NCBI GenBank assembly: GCA_002372815.1
Contig: DFIR01000094.1
Span: 14,299-52,494, forward strand
DNA length: 38,196 nt
Source of the DNA: Lachnospiraceae bacterium UBA3692
GTDB lineage: Bacteria > Bacillota > Clostridia > Lachnospirales > Lachnospiraceae
Direction of reading: 5' to 3'
Positions within the stretch are counted from its first letter, which is position 1. Every line of letters begins with the position of its first letter. A program made the translations under genes and the position numbers. The notes beneath the pieces were generated by a model. That model made no database searches and was not told where the DNA came from. It saw only the letters and a list, made by a program, of their open reading frames with translations. This document shows, piece after piece, positions 15,984-23,188 of the stretch.

Positions 15984-17174
15984 ATGATCAATCCTGTTTA
16001 CAGAGCGATGCTGTCCCGCAAGTCCGTGATCCGGGAACTCTCGGAGTACGCGACGGCGAGAGGCAAAGAGATCGGCTATGAGAACGTGTTCGACTTCAGC
16101 CTGGGCAACCCTTCGGTGCCCGCGCCGGCGAGCTTCGCGGAGGCGGCGGTGCGCCTGCTGCGGAACGAGGACCCGATGCGGCTGCATGGCTACAGCCCCA
16201 GTGTCGGAGACCCGGACGTCAAGGAGAAGGTCGCCCGCTCCCTGGAGAGACGGTTCGGCATCCCCTATCAGAAAGAGCACATCTTCCCCACTTCGGGAGC
16301 CGCCGGCGCCATCGCCCACGCGCTCCGCGCGGTGACGGAAACGGGCGATGAAGTGCTTGTGTTCGCGCCTTATTTTCCCGAATATATCCCCTACATCAAT
16401 ACGACCGGCGCGGTGATGCGCTCCGTCCCCGCGGATACGGAGAACTTCCAGATCAACTTCGACGCCGCGGAGCAGGCGCTGACGGAGAGAGTCGCCGCGG
16501 TCCTGATCAATACGCCGAACAATCCCTCCGGAGCTGTCTACACGGAGGAGACGCTGCGCAGGCTGGCGGAGCTGCTGCGCAGCAAGTCGGCCCAGTACGG
16601 CCGCACCATCTTCCTGATCTCCGATGAGCCCTACAGGGAGATCGTCTTCGACGGGAAGAAGCAGGCCTATCCGGCGTCCTTCTACCCGCACACGCTGACC
16701 TGCTATTCCTTCTCCAAGTCCCTCTCGATCCCGGGAGAGCGCATCGGCTACGTGGCGGTGCACCCGGACTGTGAGGGGAGCGACGTCCTGGTCCCGATCA
16801 TGGCCCAGATCTCCCGCGGGATCGGCCACAACTGCCCCTCCTCGCTGATCCAGCAGGCGATGGCCGAGACGGTGGACGACACCTCCGATCTGCAGGTCTA
16901 CGAGACCAACATGAACCTGCTCTACGATACGTTCACGGAGCTCGGCTTCCGGGTCGTGCGCCCGGGCGGAACGTTCTACATCATGCCGAAAGCGCTGGAA
17001 GAGGACGCGGTCGCCTTCTGCCGGAAAGCGCTGAAGTACGACGTGGTCTTCGTTCCCGGGGACAGTTTCGAGGCGCCGGGATATTTCCGGGTCGCCTACT
17101 GCCTGGATACGGAGAAGGTCCGGAGGTCCCTGGACGCGATCCGCCGCTTTGTGAGAGAAGAGTATCCGGCATGA
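15984..17174 (+). CDS. PLP-dependent aminotransferase, class I/II
   Basis: 396 residues, fold type I. Visible elements are FDFSLGNPSVPAP (substrate/N-terminal segment), TSGAAGAIAHAL (phosphate-binding region), NTPNNPSG, SDEPYREIVFDG (Asp contacting the PLP ring nitrogen), and SFSKSLSIPGERIGY, in which the Lys forms the Schiff base (about residue 240), with a C-terminal Arg in YFRVAYCL. It resembles AspB-type aspartate or aromatic aminotransferases; the amino acid used cannot be fixed from sequence. It has an own promoter and AAAGGAAAG before ATG. uppP follows with a gap of about 40 bases. Confidence 0.9.
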   Translation: MINPVYRAMLSRKSVIRELSEYATARGKEIGYENVFDFSLGNPSVPAPASFAEAAVRLLRNEDPMRLHGYSPSVGDPDVKEKVARSLERRFGIPYQKEHIFPTSGAAGAIAHALRAVTETGDEVLVFAPYFPEYIPYINTTGAVMRSVPADTENFQINFDAAEQALTERVAAVLINTPNNPSGAVYTEETLRRLAELLRSKSAQYGRTIFLISDEPYREIVFDGKKQAYPASFYPHTLTCYSFSKSLSIPGERIGYVAVHPDCEGSDVLVPIMAQISRGIGHNCPSSLIQQAMAETVDDTSDLQVYETNMNLLYDTFTELGFRVVRPGGTFYIMPKALEEDAVAFCRKALKYDVVFVPGDSFEAPGYFRVAYCLDTEKVRRSLDAIRRFVREEYPA

Positions 17175-17214
17175 CGCAGGCGCCTGACCTGCCCGACAGA
17201 AAGGAATGAAAGGC

Positions 17215-18057
17215 ATGATCGAGATCCTGAAAGCCATTTTATATGGCATCGTCGAAGGCATCACCGAGTGGCTGCCGATCAGCAGCACCGGCCACATGAT
17301 CCTCCTGAACGAGTTCGTGAAGCTGAATGTCTCCGAGGAGTTCTGGAATATGTTCCTGGTCGTCATCCAGCTCGGCGCGATCCTGGCGGTCGTCGTACTG
17401 AACTGGGGCGTGATCTGGCCGCTGCGCCTGGTGCGCTCCCAGAACGGCACCCGGATCGGCTGGAAGAAGAACACGCTCCTCCTCTGGGCGAAGACCATCG
17501 TCGCATGCATCCCCGCGGGCGTCGTGGGCGTCCTGTTCGACGACTGGATCGACGCGCACTTCTACAACTGGATCTGCGTGTCCGTCATGCTGATCGTGGT
17601 CGGCATCGCCTTCCTCATCATTGAGAACCGCAACCGGGGCGTCCGCCCCCGCGTCCGCAGGCTCAAGGATCTCACCTTCAAGGACGCGCTGATCATCGGC
17701 ATGTTCCAGCTGCTGGCGGCTGTTTTCCCGGGAACCTCCCGGTCCGGCTCCACCATCCTGGGCGGCATCATGATCGGGGTCTCCCGCACGGTGGCCTCCC
17801 GGTTCACCTTCATCCTGGCGATCCCGGTGATGGCCGGCGCGAGCCTCCTGAAGCTCCTGAAGTACGGCCTGCACTGGACGCCTGTCGAGTACGCGGTCCT
17901 CGCGACGGGCATGATCGTCGCCTTCGCCGTCTCGATCCTGGTGATCAGCTTCCTGATGGAATATATCCGCAAACACGACTTCCGCATCTTCGGATGGTAC
18001 CGCATCGTGCTGGGTGTGTTGGTGATCCTGTACTTTTTTGTGATCAGAGGTGTATGA
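17215..18057 (+). CDS. uppP: Undecaprenyl-diphosphatase UppP (BacA)
   Basis: 280 residues, very hydrophobic with about seven to eight membrane segments. It dephosphorylates undecaprenyl diphosphate, recycling the lipid carrier for peptidoglycan and teichoic acid synthesis; overproduction gives bacitracin resistance. Both BacA signature motifs are intact: GIVEGITEWLPISSTGH near the N-terminus and AVFPGTSRSGSTILGG around residue 170. ATG 17215 is 9 bases after AAAGGA; ATG 17206, three codons earlier, is too close to that site. The stop codon is followed immediately by a hairpin array. Confidence 0.96.
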   Translation: MIEILKAILYGIVEGITEWLPISSTGHMILLNEFVKLNVSEEFWNMFLVVIQLGAILAVVVLNWGVIWPLRLVRSQNGTRIGWKKNTLLLWAKTIVACIPAGVVGVLFDDWIDAHFYNWICVSVMLIVVGIAFLIIENRNRGVRPRVRRLKDLTFKDALIIGMFQLLAAVFPGTSRSGSTILGGIMIGVSRTVASRFTFILAIPVMAGASLLKLLKYGLHWTPVEYAVLATGMIVAFAVSILVISFLMEYIRKHDFRIFGWYRIVLGVLVILYFFVIRGV

Positions 18058-18123
18058 AAGAGATTAAGAGGGCACAGCCCTCTTAACTCTAAGAGATTAA
18101 GCGGGCTATGCCCGCTTAACTCT
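18058..18123 (+). repeat. Tandem pair of 33-nt hairpins with a compensatory stem change
   Basis: Copies at 18058-18090 and 18091-18123 abut exactly. Each folds as AGAG, bulged A, TTAAG, one variable pair, GGGC, a 3-base loop and the complementary arm. The copies differ only in the loop (ACA versus TAT) and in one stem pair, A-T in copy 1 and C-G in copy 2, so pairing is maintained. They start on the base after the uppP stop codon and have no T tract. Confidence 0.85.
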
Positions 18124-18124
18124 G

Positions 18125-18160
18125 AAAGGTTTGTGGAGAAGCGTCACAAACCTTTTGGGT
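18125..18160 (+). terminator. Possible terminator or third hairpin after uppP
   Basis: An 11-bp stem AAAGGTTTGTG/CACAAACCTTT (18125-18135 and 18145-18155), loop GAGAAGCGT, followed by only TGGGTT. The tail is weak for a Rho-independent terminator, so this could equally be a third member of the hairpin array or an RNA-processing site. Confidence 0.45.
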
Positions 18161-18180
18161 TACAATATTCCGGTACGTAT

Positions 18181-18209
18181 TTGACATCTTTAAGTCACAG
18201 TGCTATATT
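18181..18209 (+). promoter_or_regulatory. Strong promoter of the histone-like gene
   Basis: A perfect TTGACA (18181-18186), a 17-base spacer and TATATT (18204-18209) with the extended -10 TGC just upstream. It implies a leader of about 100 bases before the ATG and high expression. Confidence 0.85.
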
Positions 18210-18320
18210 AGCGATTGAGTTTGGGGAATCACAGTATATCTGTTCATCTTTGGAGAATTGTGAGATGTTTGGCAGGGGGATGCTGAACATGACCATATTA
18301 TTTTAGAAAAGGAGACAATC

Positions 18321-18734
18321 ATGGCAGAGAGAAAGCTTGCAAAGGCTGTCGTGAAGGCAGCGGAGACCACGGAAGAGAAGAAGGTCGCTGAGAAGGCGCC
18401 TGTCGAGAAGAAGGCACCTGCGAAGAAGGCTGCCGCGAAGAAGCCCGCCGCCAAGGCAGAAGCTCCCGCAGCTGAGAAGAAGGCTCCCGCGAAGAAGGCC
18501 CCTGCAAAGAAGGCTCCCGCGAAGAAGCCCGTCGTGACCGAGAACGTCCGCATCCAGTTCGCTGACAAGGACTACGCTCCGGCTGATTTCGTGCAGTCCG
18601 CGAAGGATGTCTGGCAGTATGACCTCGGCAGAGACGTGAAGGAGATCAACAACATCGATCTCTATGTGAAGCCCGAGGAGTCCAGGGTTTACTACGTGAT
18701 CAACAGCGAAGTGACCGGCAGCTTCGCGATCTGA
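18321..18734 (+). CDS. DUF6465-like protein with histone H1-like Lys/Ala/Pro tail
   Basis: 137 residues. The first ~72 residues are a lysine-, alanine- and proline-rich low-complexity tail with repeated KKAPAKKAPAKK units, like histone H1 and bacterial H1-like proteins. Residues about 75-137 form a compact domain (ENVRIQFADKDYAPADF; INNIDLYVKPEESRVYYVIN; GSFAI) that I associate with DUF6465 of Lachnospiraceae. A strong promoter, a good ribosome binding site (AAAGGAGAC) and its own terminator mark it as a monocistronic, abundant protein. DNA or RNA binding through the basic tail is inference from composition; the folded domain has no known function to me. Confidence 0.82.
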   Translation: MAERKLAKAVVKAAETTEEKKVAEKAPVEKKAPAKKAAAKKPAAKAEAPAAEKKAPAKKAPAKKAPAKKPVVTENVRIQFADKDYAPADFVQSAKDVWQYDLGRDVKEINNIDLYVKPEESRVYYVINSEVTGSFAI

Positions 18735-18765
18735 GCATAAGCGCACAGGAAAGAAAAGAAGAGAC

Positions 18766-18802
18766 CCGCAGGAATCGGAAGCGATCCTGCGGATCTTTTT
18801 TT
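18766..18802 (+). terminator. Terminator of the histone-like gene
   Basis: Stem CCGCAGG (18766-18772), bulged A, ATCG, loop GAAG, CGAT, CCTGCGG (18786-18792), followed by ATC and T7. Confidence 0.9.
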
Positions 18803-18830
18803 CTGCGTTCTGCGCCGAAGCGGACAGGAG

Positions 18831-18859
18831 GGGACAGAAGCGGAGAAGTGTGGTATACT
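18831..18859 (+). promoter_or_regulatory. Promoter of the TerD-like gene
   Basis: GGGACA (18831-18836), a 17-base spacer and TATACT (18854-18859) with an extended TGG. It leaves a leader of about 120 bases. Confidence 0.65.
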
Positions 18860-18987
18860 GTAAATGGCCGTCCGGCAGCTAGTCAGATTTACTTCTATTC
18901 AGGACGCGTGTCCCGCGGGGCACGCGGAATCAATTTGACGATATCGCCGGATGGCCTTTTATTCTATAATCATGCCGGCGGAGAGGC

Positions 18988-21102
18988 ATGGCCGGAGGAA
19001 CGGCAGCCAGACCTGCGGCGCAGCGGGGGACGGAGATGAGGAGATATTTCAGGGATTACCTGTTTCAGAAGCACATTCTGGTGGCGGAGAGGAAGGACCT
19101 GCCGGAGCGGCAGGAGGACGAGGCCTTCGCCGTCCTTTTCGCGCTGGCATCGCTCTTCGGGGTCCGGATCACGGAGGGGGAGCAGCTCGCGACGAGAGCG
19201 ATGATCTCTTTCGTGTCGCAGCAGCTGGGGGAGAATGTCCCGGAGCCTTTCTACAGAGGCTTCCCCGAGAGTGTCCGGGAACTCTGCGCGGAGGAGCTGC
19301 TCTACGACCAGCTGCTGCACTACATCCGCACCTACGGGCTGGGGGACTTCTCGGAGGCGGGGCACTCCGTCTACGAGGAGACCTTCGAGCGGACGGCCTT
19401 CCGGGAAGGCGTGCAGGTGAAGAATTTCGTGATCCTGGACGAGGACAGCGCGGAGCGGAAGATGGCGCAGCTGACGGAGGACCTGCTCGCGGGGACGAGA
19501 CCCCTGAGCGAGCAGCAGTACGCGGTCGTCCTGCACCATCTGGAGGACTTCGGATACCAGCCGCCCCGGATCGCGTCGAAGAACACCGCCGTCCGCCTGC
19601 TCCTGGACCTGCGGGACCCCCGCCTGGCCCGGCACCTGATGCTGTCGGACGTGATCCGGCTCACGGAGGAGCTGCAGTACAGAAAGTATCATAAGGAAAA
19701 CATCCGGAGCCTGAACCTGCAGAACCGGGACCGGAAGTTCCTGACGGAGGTCATGGAGACGCTCTTTGAGGCAGGCCGCTGCGACACGGAGACCTGCTTT
19801 GAGAAGCGGGACGCCTGGAACGGGCTCCTCCACCACCTCCATTACCGCCCGAAGACGGAGGCGGGCAGGGCGTTCACGGACCTTATGCGCGGGAAGGAGA
19901 ACCGGTCGGTGTATGCCGCGTTCGAGCGGCACATGGCGGAGGGAGATGTGAGAGAGGCGCTCCTCTGCCTGCAGCGCGGAAAGGGCAGCGGCGCGGTCCT
20001 GCGGAACCTGCAGTACCTGCTCAGCCGCTGTGGGAGCGAGGAAGATGTCGCCTTCGTCCTGCACCATACGGACACGCGCAATGTGATCGTCCTCCTCCAG
20101 CTGCTGATCCGCTACGGCACCTACGACCCGGAAGAGGGGGCGAGGGCGTTTACCTTTTCAAAGTTCAACCGGCTGCTGGTCCATCAGGAGACGGAGGCGG
20201 AGAGCACCCGCCGGCGTTCCCGGATCGGTGCGGAGCGGGCGCAGCAGGCGGCCGGCGTGCTGTACGAGCAGCTCCGGAAAGCGGTCGGAGGGAGCCTCGG
20301 CAAGGTCTATATCGACCCGGACATGAGGCGGTACGCGCTGCCGCTGCAGGAGAGCACGTCGCAGGGCGGATACGGCGTGCTGCCGAAGGGCACGAGACTG
20401 CCCATCGGGGAGGGAAAGATCATCCGGGCCTTCACCTACTGGGAGGGCGTCGACGACATCGACCTGTCCGTGATCGGGATCGACGGCAAGGGGGGACAGA
20501 CGGAGTTCTCCTGGAGGACGATGGCCCTGCGGCAGATGGGCGCGATCACGTATTCCGGGGACCAGACCTCCGGCTTCTACGGGGGATCGGAGTATTTCGA
20601 CATCCACGCGGAGCAGTTCCGGAAGCGGTGGCCTGCGGTGCGGTACCTCATCCTATGCGACAATGTGTACTCCGATAAACGTTTCAGCGACTGCCTCTGC
20701 AAGGCGGGGTACATGGTGCGGGACAAGAAAGGGTCCGGCAAGGTCTTTGAGCCGAAGACCGTCCGAAGCGCCTTCCGGGTCGACTGCGACAGCCGCTTCG
20801 CCTATCTGTTCGGGATCGACCTGGAGACGCGGGAGTTCGTCTGGCTGAACGAGGCGCGGAACAGCGGCGCGGCGGTGGCCGGCACGACGTCCCTGGACTT
20901 CCTTAAGGAATACTTCCACACGACGGAGGTCATGAACCAGTACACGTTCTTCGAACTGCTGGCCCGGGAGACCGTCGGCAGCCCGGAGGAGGCGGAGGTG
21001 ATCGTCACCGACAAGGACGGCACCTGGCCGGAAGGCGCGGAGGTGATCCGCGAGTACGACTTTGAGAAAACGATGGCGCTGATGAACGGGAGCAGGGGCT
21101 GA
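18988..21102 (+). CDS. Large protein with C-terminal TerD-like domain (MXAN_6230/SCO0930-like)
   Basis: 704 residues from ATG 18988 (GGAG 4 bases upstream). An ATG at 19036 (MRRYFRDYLF) would drop 16 low-complexity residues and may be the true start. The first ~390 residues are soluble, charged and helix-rich with no motif I recognise. From about 400 the sequence follows the MXAN_6230/SCO0930 pattern: GKVYIDPDMRRYALPL, LPKGTRLPIGEGKIIRAF, then a TerD-like core GVDDIDLSVIGIDG, GAITYSGDQTSGFYGG, SEYFDIHAEQF, VRYLILCDNVYS. TerD domains bind calcium and occur in stress systems; the DIDLS acidic motif is kept. I see no RING finger, no membrane segment and no ter operon partner. Function is unknown. 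It has its own promoter and terminator and sits just upstream of the heat-shock operon. Confidence 0.75.
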   Translation: MAGGTAARPAAQRGTEMRRYFRDYLFQKHILVAERKDLPERQEDEAFAVLFALASLFGVRITEGEQLATRAMISFVSQQLGENVPEPFYRGFPESVRELCAEELLYDQLLHYIRTYGLGDFSEAGHSVYEETFERTAFREGVQVKNFVILDEDSAERKMAQLTEDLLAGTRPLSEQQYAVVLHHLEDFGYQPPRIASKNTAVRLLLDLRDPRLARHLMLSDVIRLTEELQYRKYHKENIRSLNLQNRDRKFLTEVMETLFEAGRCDTETCFEKRDAWNGLLHHLHYRPKTEAGRAFTDLMRGKENRSVYAAFERHMAEGDVREALLCLQRGKGSGAVLRNLQYLLSRCGSEEDVAFVLHHTDTRNVIVLLQLLIRYGTYDPEEGARAFTFSKFNRLLVHQETEAESTRRRSRIGAERAQQAAGVLYEQLRKAVGGSLGKVYIDPDMRRYALPLQESTSQGGYGVLPKGTRLPIGEGKIIRAFTYWEGVDDIDLSVIGIDGKGGQTEFSWRTMALRQMGAITYSGDQTSGFYGGSEYFDIHAEQFRKRWPAVRYLILCDNVYSDKRFSDCLCKAGYMVRDKKGSGKVFEPKTVRSAFRVDCDSRFAYLFGIDLETREFVWLNEARNSGAAVAGTTSLDFLKEYFHTTEVMNQYTFFELLARETVGSPEEAEVIVTDKDGTWPEGAEVIREYDFEKTMALMNGSRG

Positions 21103-21119
21103 CCTGCTCCCCGTTTTTA
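21088..21119 (+). terminator. Terminator overlapping the end of the TerD-like gene
   Basis: Stem GGGAGCAGG/CCTGCTCCC (21088-21096 and 21103-21111) followed by CCG and T5. The last codons form the left arm and the TGA stop lies in the loop. Confidence 0.85.
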
Positions 21120-21160
21120 TTGTTTTAACTTTTTCTTCATAATTTTTCCGTTTGTATGAG

Positions 21161-21189
21161 TTGACACCGTCTGCGGGCGGTGCTATTTT
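21161..21189 (+). promoter_or_regulatory. Promoter of the hrcA-grpE-dnaK-dnaJ operon
   Basis: A perfect TTGACA (21161-21166), a 17-base spacer and TATTTT (21184-21189) with an extended TGC. The predicted start is near 21196, immediately before the CIRCE element, fitting HrcA repression. Confidence 0.88.
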
Positions 21190-21203
21190 ATACGAGAAAG
21201 GTG

Positions 21204-21230
21204 TTAGCACTCAAGCCTATCGAGTGCTAA
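21204..21230 (+). promoter_or_regulatory. CIRCE operator (HrcA binding site)
   Basis: Exact TTAGCACTC (21204-21212), a 9-base spacer and GAGTGCTAA (21222-21230). HrcA folded by GroEL binds this element; heat titrates GroEL away and derepresses the operon. It lies 42 bases before hrcA, in the leader. Confidence 0.98.
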
Positions 21231-21272
21231 CAGCCGAAGGGAGAGTATCGAAGTCGCAGAACAGGAAGGCTT

Positions 21273-22298
21273 ATGGAACTGCAGGGAAGAAAGCTGAAAA
21301 TATTGCAGGCCATCATCCGAAACTATCTGGAGACGGGCGAACCGGTGGGGAGCAGGACGATCTCGAAGTACGCGGACCTGAATCTCAGCTCGGCGACGAT
21401 CCGCAACGAGATGGCGGATCTGGAGGAGATGGGCCTGATCAAGCAGCCCCACACATCCGCGGGCAGGATCCCGACGGATGCCGGCTACCGCATCTATGTG
21501 GATAATCTTCTGGCCGGTGAGCGCAGAGAAGTGGAAGAGATGCGGACCATGCTGCTGGAGAAGCAGGACAAGCTCGAAAACCTCCTGCAGCAGGCAGCGA
21601 AGCTGCTGGCAGCCAATACGAACTACACTTCGATGGTCTCGGCACCTGCGGTGCGCCAGAACAAGATCAAGTTCATCCAGATCTCCCAGGTGGATGAGAA
21701 CAACGTCCTCGCCGTCATCGTGATGGAAGGCAACCTCATCCGCAACAAGGTGATCCCGGTGGAGGAGCCGCTGGACAGCGAGAATCTTCTGAAGCTGAAC
21801 ATGCTCCTGAACACGAACCTCTGCGGGCTTCCGGTCGAGAACATCACGCTGGGGCTCATCGAGGCGATCAAGAAGAATGCGGGGATCCACACGGAGATCG
21901 TCAGCGACGTCTTCGACGCGGCGGCGGAATTCGTGCACGCCGAGGAGGATCTCAAGATCTACACGAGCGGCGCGACCAACATCTTCAAGTATCCGGAACT
22001 CGCAGACCATCAGCGGGCCAGCGAGCTCATCGGAAACTTCGAGGAGAAGCAGGCGCTCAGCAGCATCGTGCAGGAGACGCTCTCCGGGGAGAGCGAGACA
22101 GGCATCCAGGTCTATATCGGGGATGAGAACCCGGTGGCCGGCATGCGGGACTGCAGCGTCGTCACAGCGACTTATGAGCTGGGGGACGGCATGAAGGGAA
22201 CGGTCGGCATCATCGGACCGAAGCGAATGGACTATGAGCGGGCGGTGAACGCGCTGCAGACGATCATGCAGCAGCTCGACGACCTCTACAAGAAGTAG
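21273..22298 (+). CDS. hrcA: Heat-inducible transcription repressor HrcA
   Basis: 341 residues. The N-terminal winged helix spans about 1-75 (GRKLKILQAIIRNYLETGEPVG; YADLNLSSATIRNEMADLEEMG; HTSAGRIPTDAGYRIYVD). A central GAF-like dimerisation domain and C-terminal segment follow, with GTVGIIGPKRMDYERAVNAL near the end. It represses its own operon through the CIRCE element just upstream, with GroEL as corepressor partner. First gene of the heat-shock cluster; AGGAAGG precedes the ATG. Confidence 0.98.
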   Translation: MELQGRKLKILQAIIRNYLETGEPVGSRTISKYADLNLSSATIRNEMADLEEMGLIKQPHTSAGRIPTDAGYRIYVDNLLAGERREVEEMRTMLLEKQDKLENLLQQAAKLLAANTNYTSMVSAPAVRQNKIKFIQISQVDENNVLAVIVMEGNLIRNKVIPVEEPLDSENLLKLNMLLNTNLCGLPVENITLGLIEAIKKNAGIHTEIVSDVFDAAAEFVHAEEDLKIYTSGATNIFKYPELADHQRASELIGNFEEKQALSSIVQETLSGESETGIQVYIGDENPVAGMRDCSVVTATYELGDGMKGTVGIIGPKRMDYERAVNALQTIMQQLDDLYKK

Positions 22299-22344
22299 AC
22301 AGGCCGGCAGTCCGGGACAATATACAGGAAAGGAACTCCGGGAT

Positions 22345-23082
22345 ATGGCAGAAGAGAAGAAGTACGAAGCGGGTCCGAAAGAGACCGCCGCAGAAGAAAC
22401 GGCACAGGAAGTGAAGGATCCCGCACAGGAGCAGGAGACCGGCGAAGCGGCACAGACCGAAGCCCCCGCTGAAGAGCAGGCGGACAGCGCCGCGGAGACG
22501 GAGGAAAGTACGGAGCAGGAAGCTCCGGCAGAGGAGCCCGCAGCAGAGGAGACCGGGGAGGCCCCCGCGGACGGCAGCGATGCCGGCGCGGCGGAGGAGA
22601 AGACCGGATTCTTCTCGAGACTGAAGAAGGCGGACAAGGAGAAACAGGCCCTGAAGGACCGGGTCGCGGAGCTGGAGGACCGCTCCCTGCGGCAGCTGGC
22701 GGAGTTCGAGAACTTCCGCAAGCGCTCCGAGCGGGAGAAGGAACAGCGCTTCTCCATGGGAGAGAAGAACGTGATCGAAAAGATCCTCCCGGTGGTCGAC
22801 AACTTCGAGAGAGGGCTCGCCTCGATGCCCGAGGAGGAGCGCGGCGGCGCCTTCGCCAGCGGGATGGAGATGATCTACAAGCAGCTGATGAAGCAGCTCG
22901 AAGATCTCGGCGTCAAGCCGATCGAGGCAGTCGGACAGCCTTTCGATCCCAACTTCCACAATGCGGTGATGCAGGTGGAGAGCGAGGAACTGCCCTCCGG
23001 GACGGTGGCGCAGGAATTCCAGAAAGGCTATCTGTACCACGACAGCGTCGTCCGCTACAGCATGGTGGGCGTGGTGGCATAG
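22345..23082 (+). CDS. grpE: Nucleotide exchange factor GrpE
   Basis: 245 residues, longer than many GrpEs because of a ~90-residue acidic Ala/Glu/Pro-rich disordered N-terminus. The long helix and coiled coil follow (about 95-150, KADKEKQALKDRVAELEDRSLRQLAEFENFRKR). The C-terminal beta domain carries FDPNFHNAVMQVESEELPSG and GYLYHDSVVRYSMVGV. It releases ADP from DnaK and may act as a thermosensor. It lies 46 bases after hrcA. Confidence 0.96.
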   Translation: MAEEKKYEAGPKETAAEETAQEVKDPAQEQETGEAAQTEAPAEEQADSAAETEESTEQEAPAEEPAAEETGEAPADGSDAGAAEEKTGFFSRLKKADKEKQALKDRVAELEDRSLRQLAEFENFRKRSEREKEQRFSMGEKNVIEKILPVVDNFERGLASMPEEERGGAFASGMEMIYKQLMKQLEDLGVKPIEAVGQPFDPNFHNAVMQVESEELPSGTVAQEFQKGYLYHDSVVRYSMVGVVA

Positions 23083-23089
23083 GCCGCAG

Positions 23090-23104
23090 CGGGCAATATG
23101 CCCG
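23090..23104 (+). other. Small hairpin between grpE and dnaK
   Basis: CGGGCA, ATA loop, TGCCCG, 8 bases after the grpE stop. There is no T tract, so it is more likely an RNA-stability or processing element than a terminator. Confidence 0.35.
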
Positions 23105-23188
23105 ATCACATAGATGCAGGCACACATAATTCATAAATGAGACGTCACAGGCGCGCACGGCGCAGCCTTTGATCAAAGGAGGAAGAAA

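Noticed and set aside
13608..17510. 1300-codon minus-strand open frame spanning three plus-strand genes
   Set aside because: It is antisense to the phosphoglycerol transferase and aminotransferase, both of which have clear catalytic motifs. Its translation is Arg/Asp/Val/His-rich with no recognisable domain, as expected when GC3 bias suppresses antisense stops.
18181..18320. Riboswitch in the ~100-base leader of the histone-like gene
   Set aside because: I could not find a conserved riboswitch core or a terminator/antiterminator pair in this leader.
18848..19039. 63-codon plus-strand open frame upstream of the TerD-like gene
   Set aside because: Its ATG lies upstream of the predicted transcription start, overlapping the -10 box, and it has no ribosome site.
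21204..21230. Transposon end or terminator reading of the inverted repeat before hrcA
   Set aside because: The arms and the 9-base spacer match the CIRCE operator exactly and it lies just downstream of a consensus promoter.
22345..22600. Possible separate gene or frameshift in the acidic N-terminal part of GrpE
   Set aside because: The frame is continuous and disordered acidic N-termini are common in GrpE proteins.
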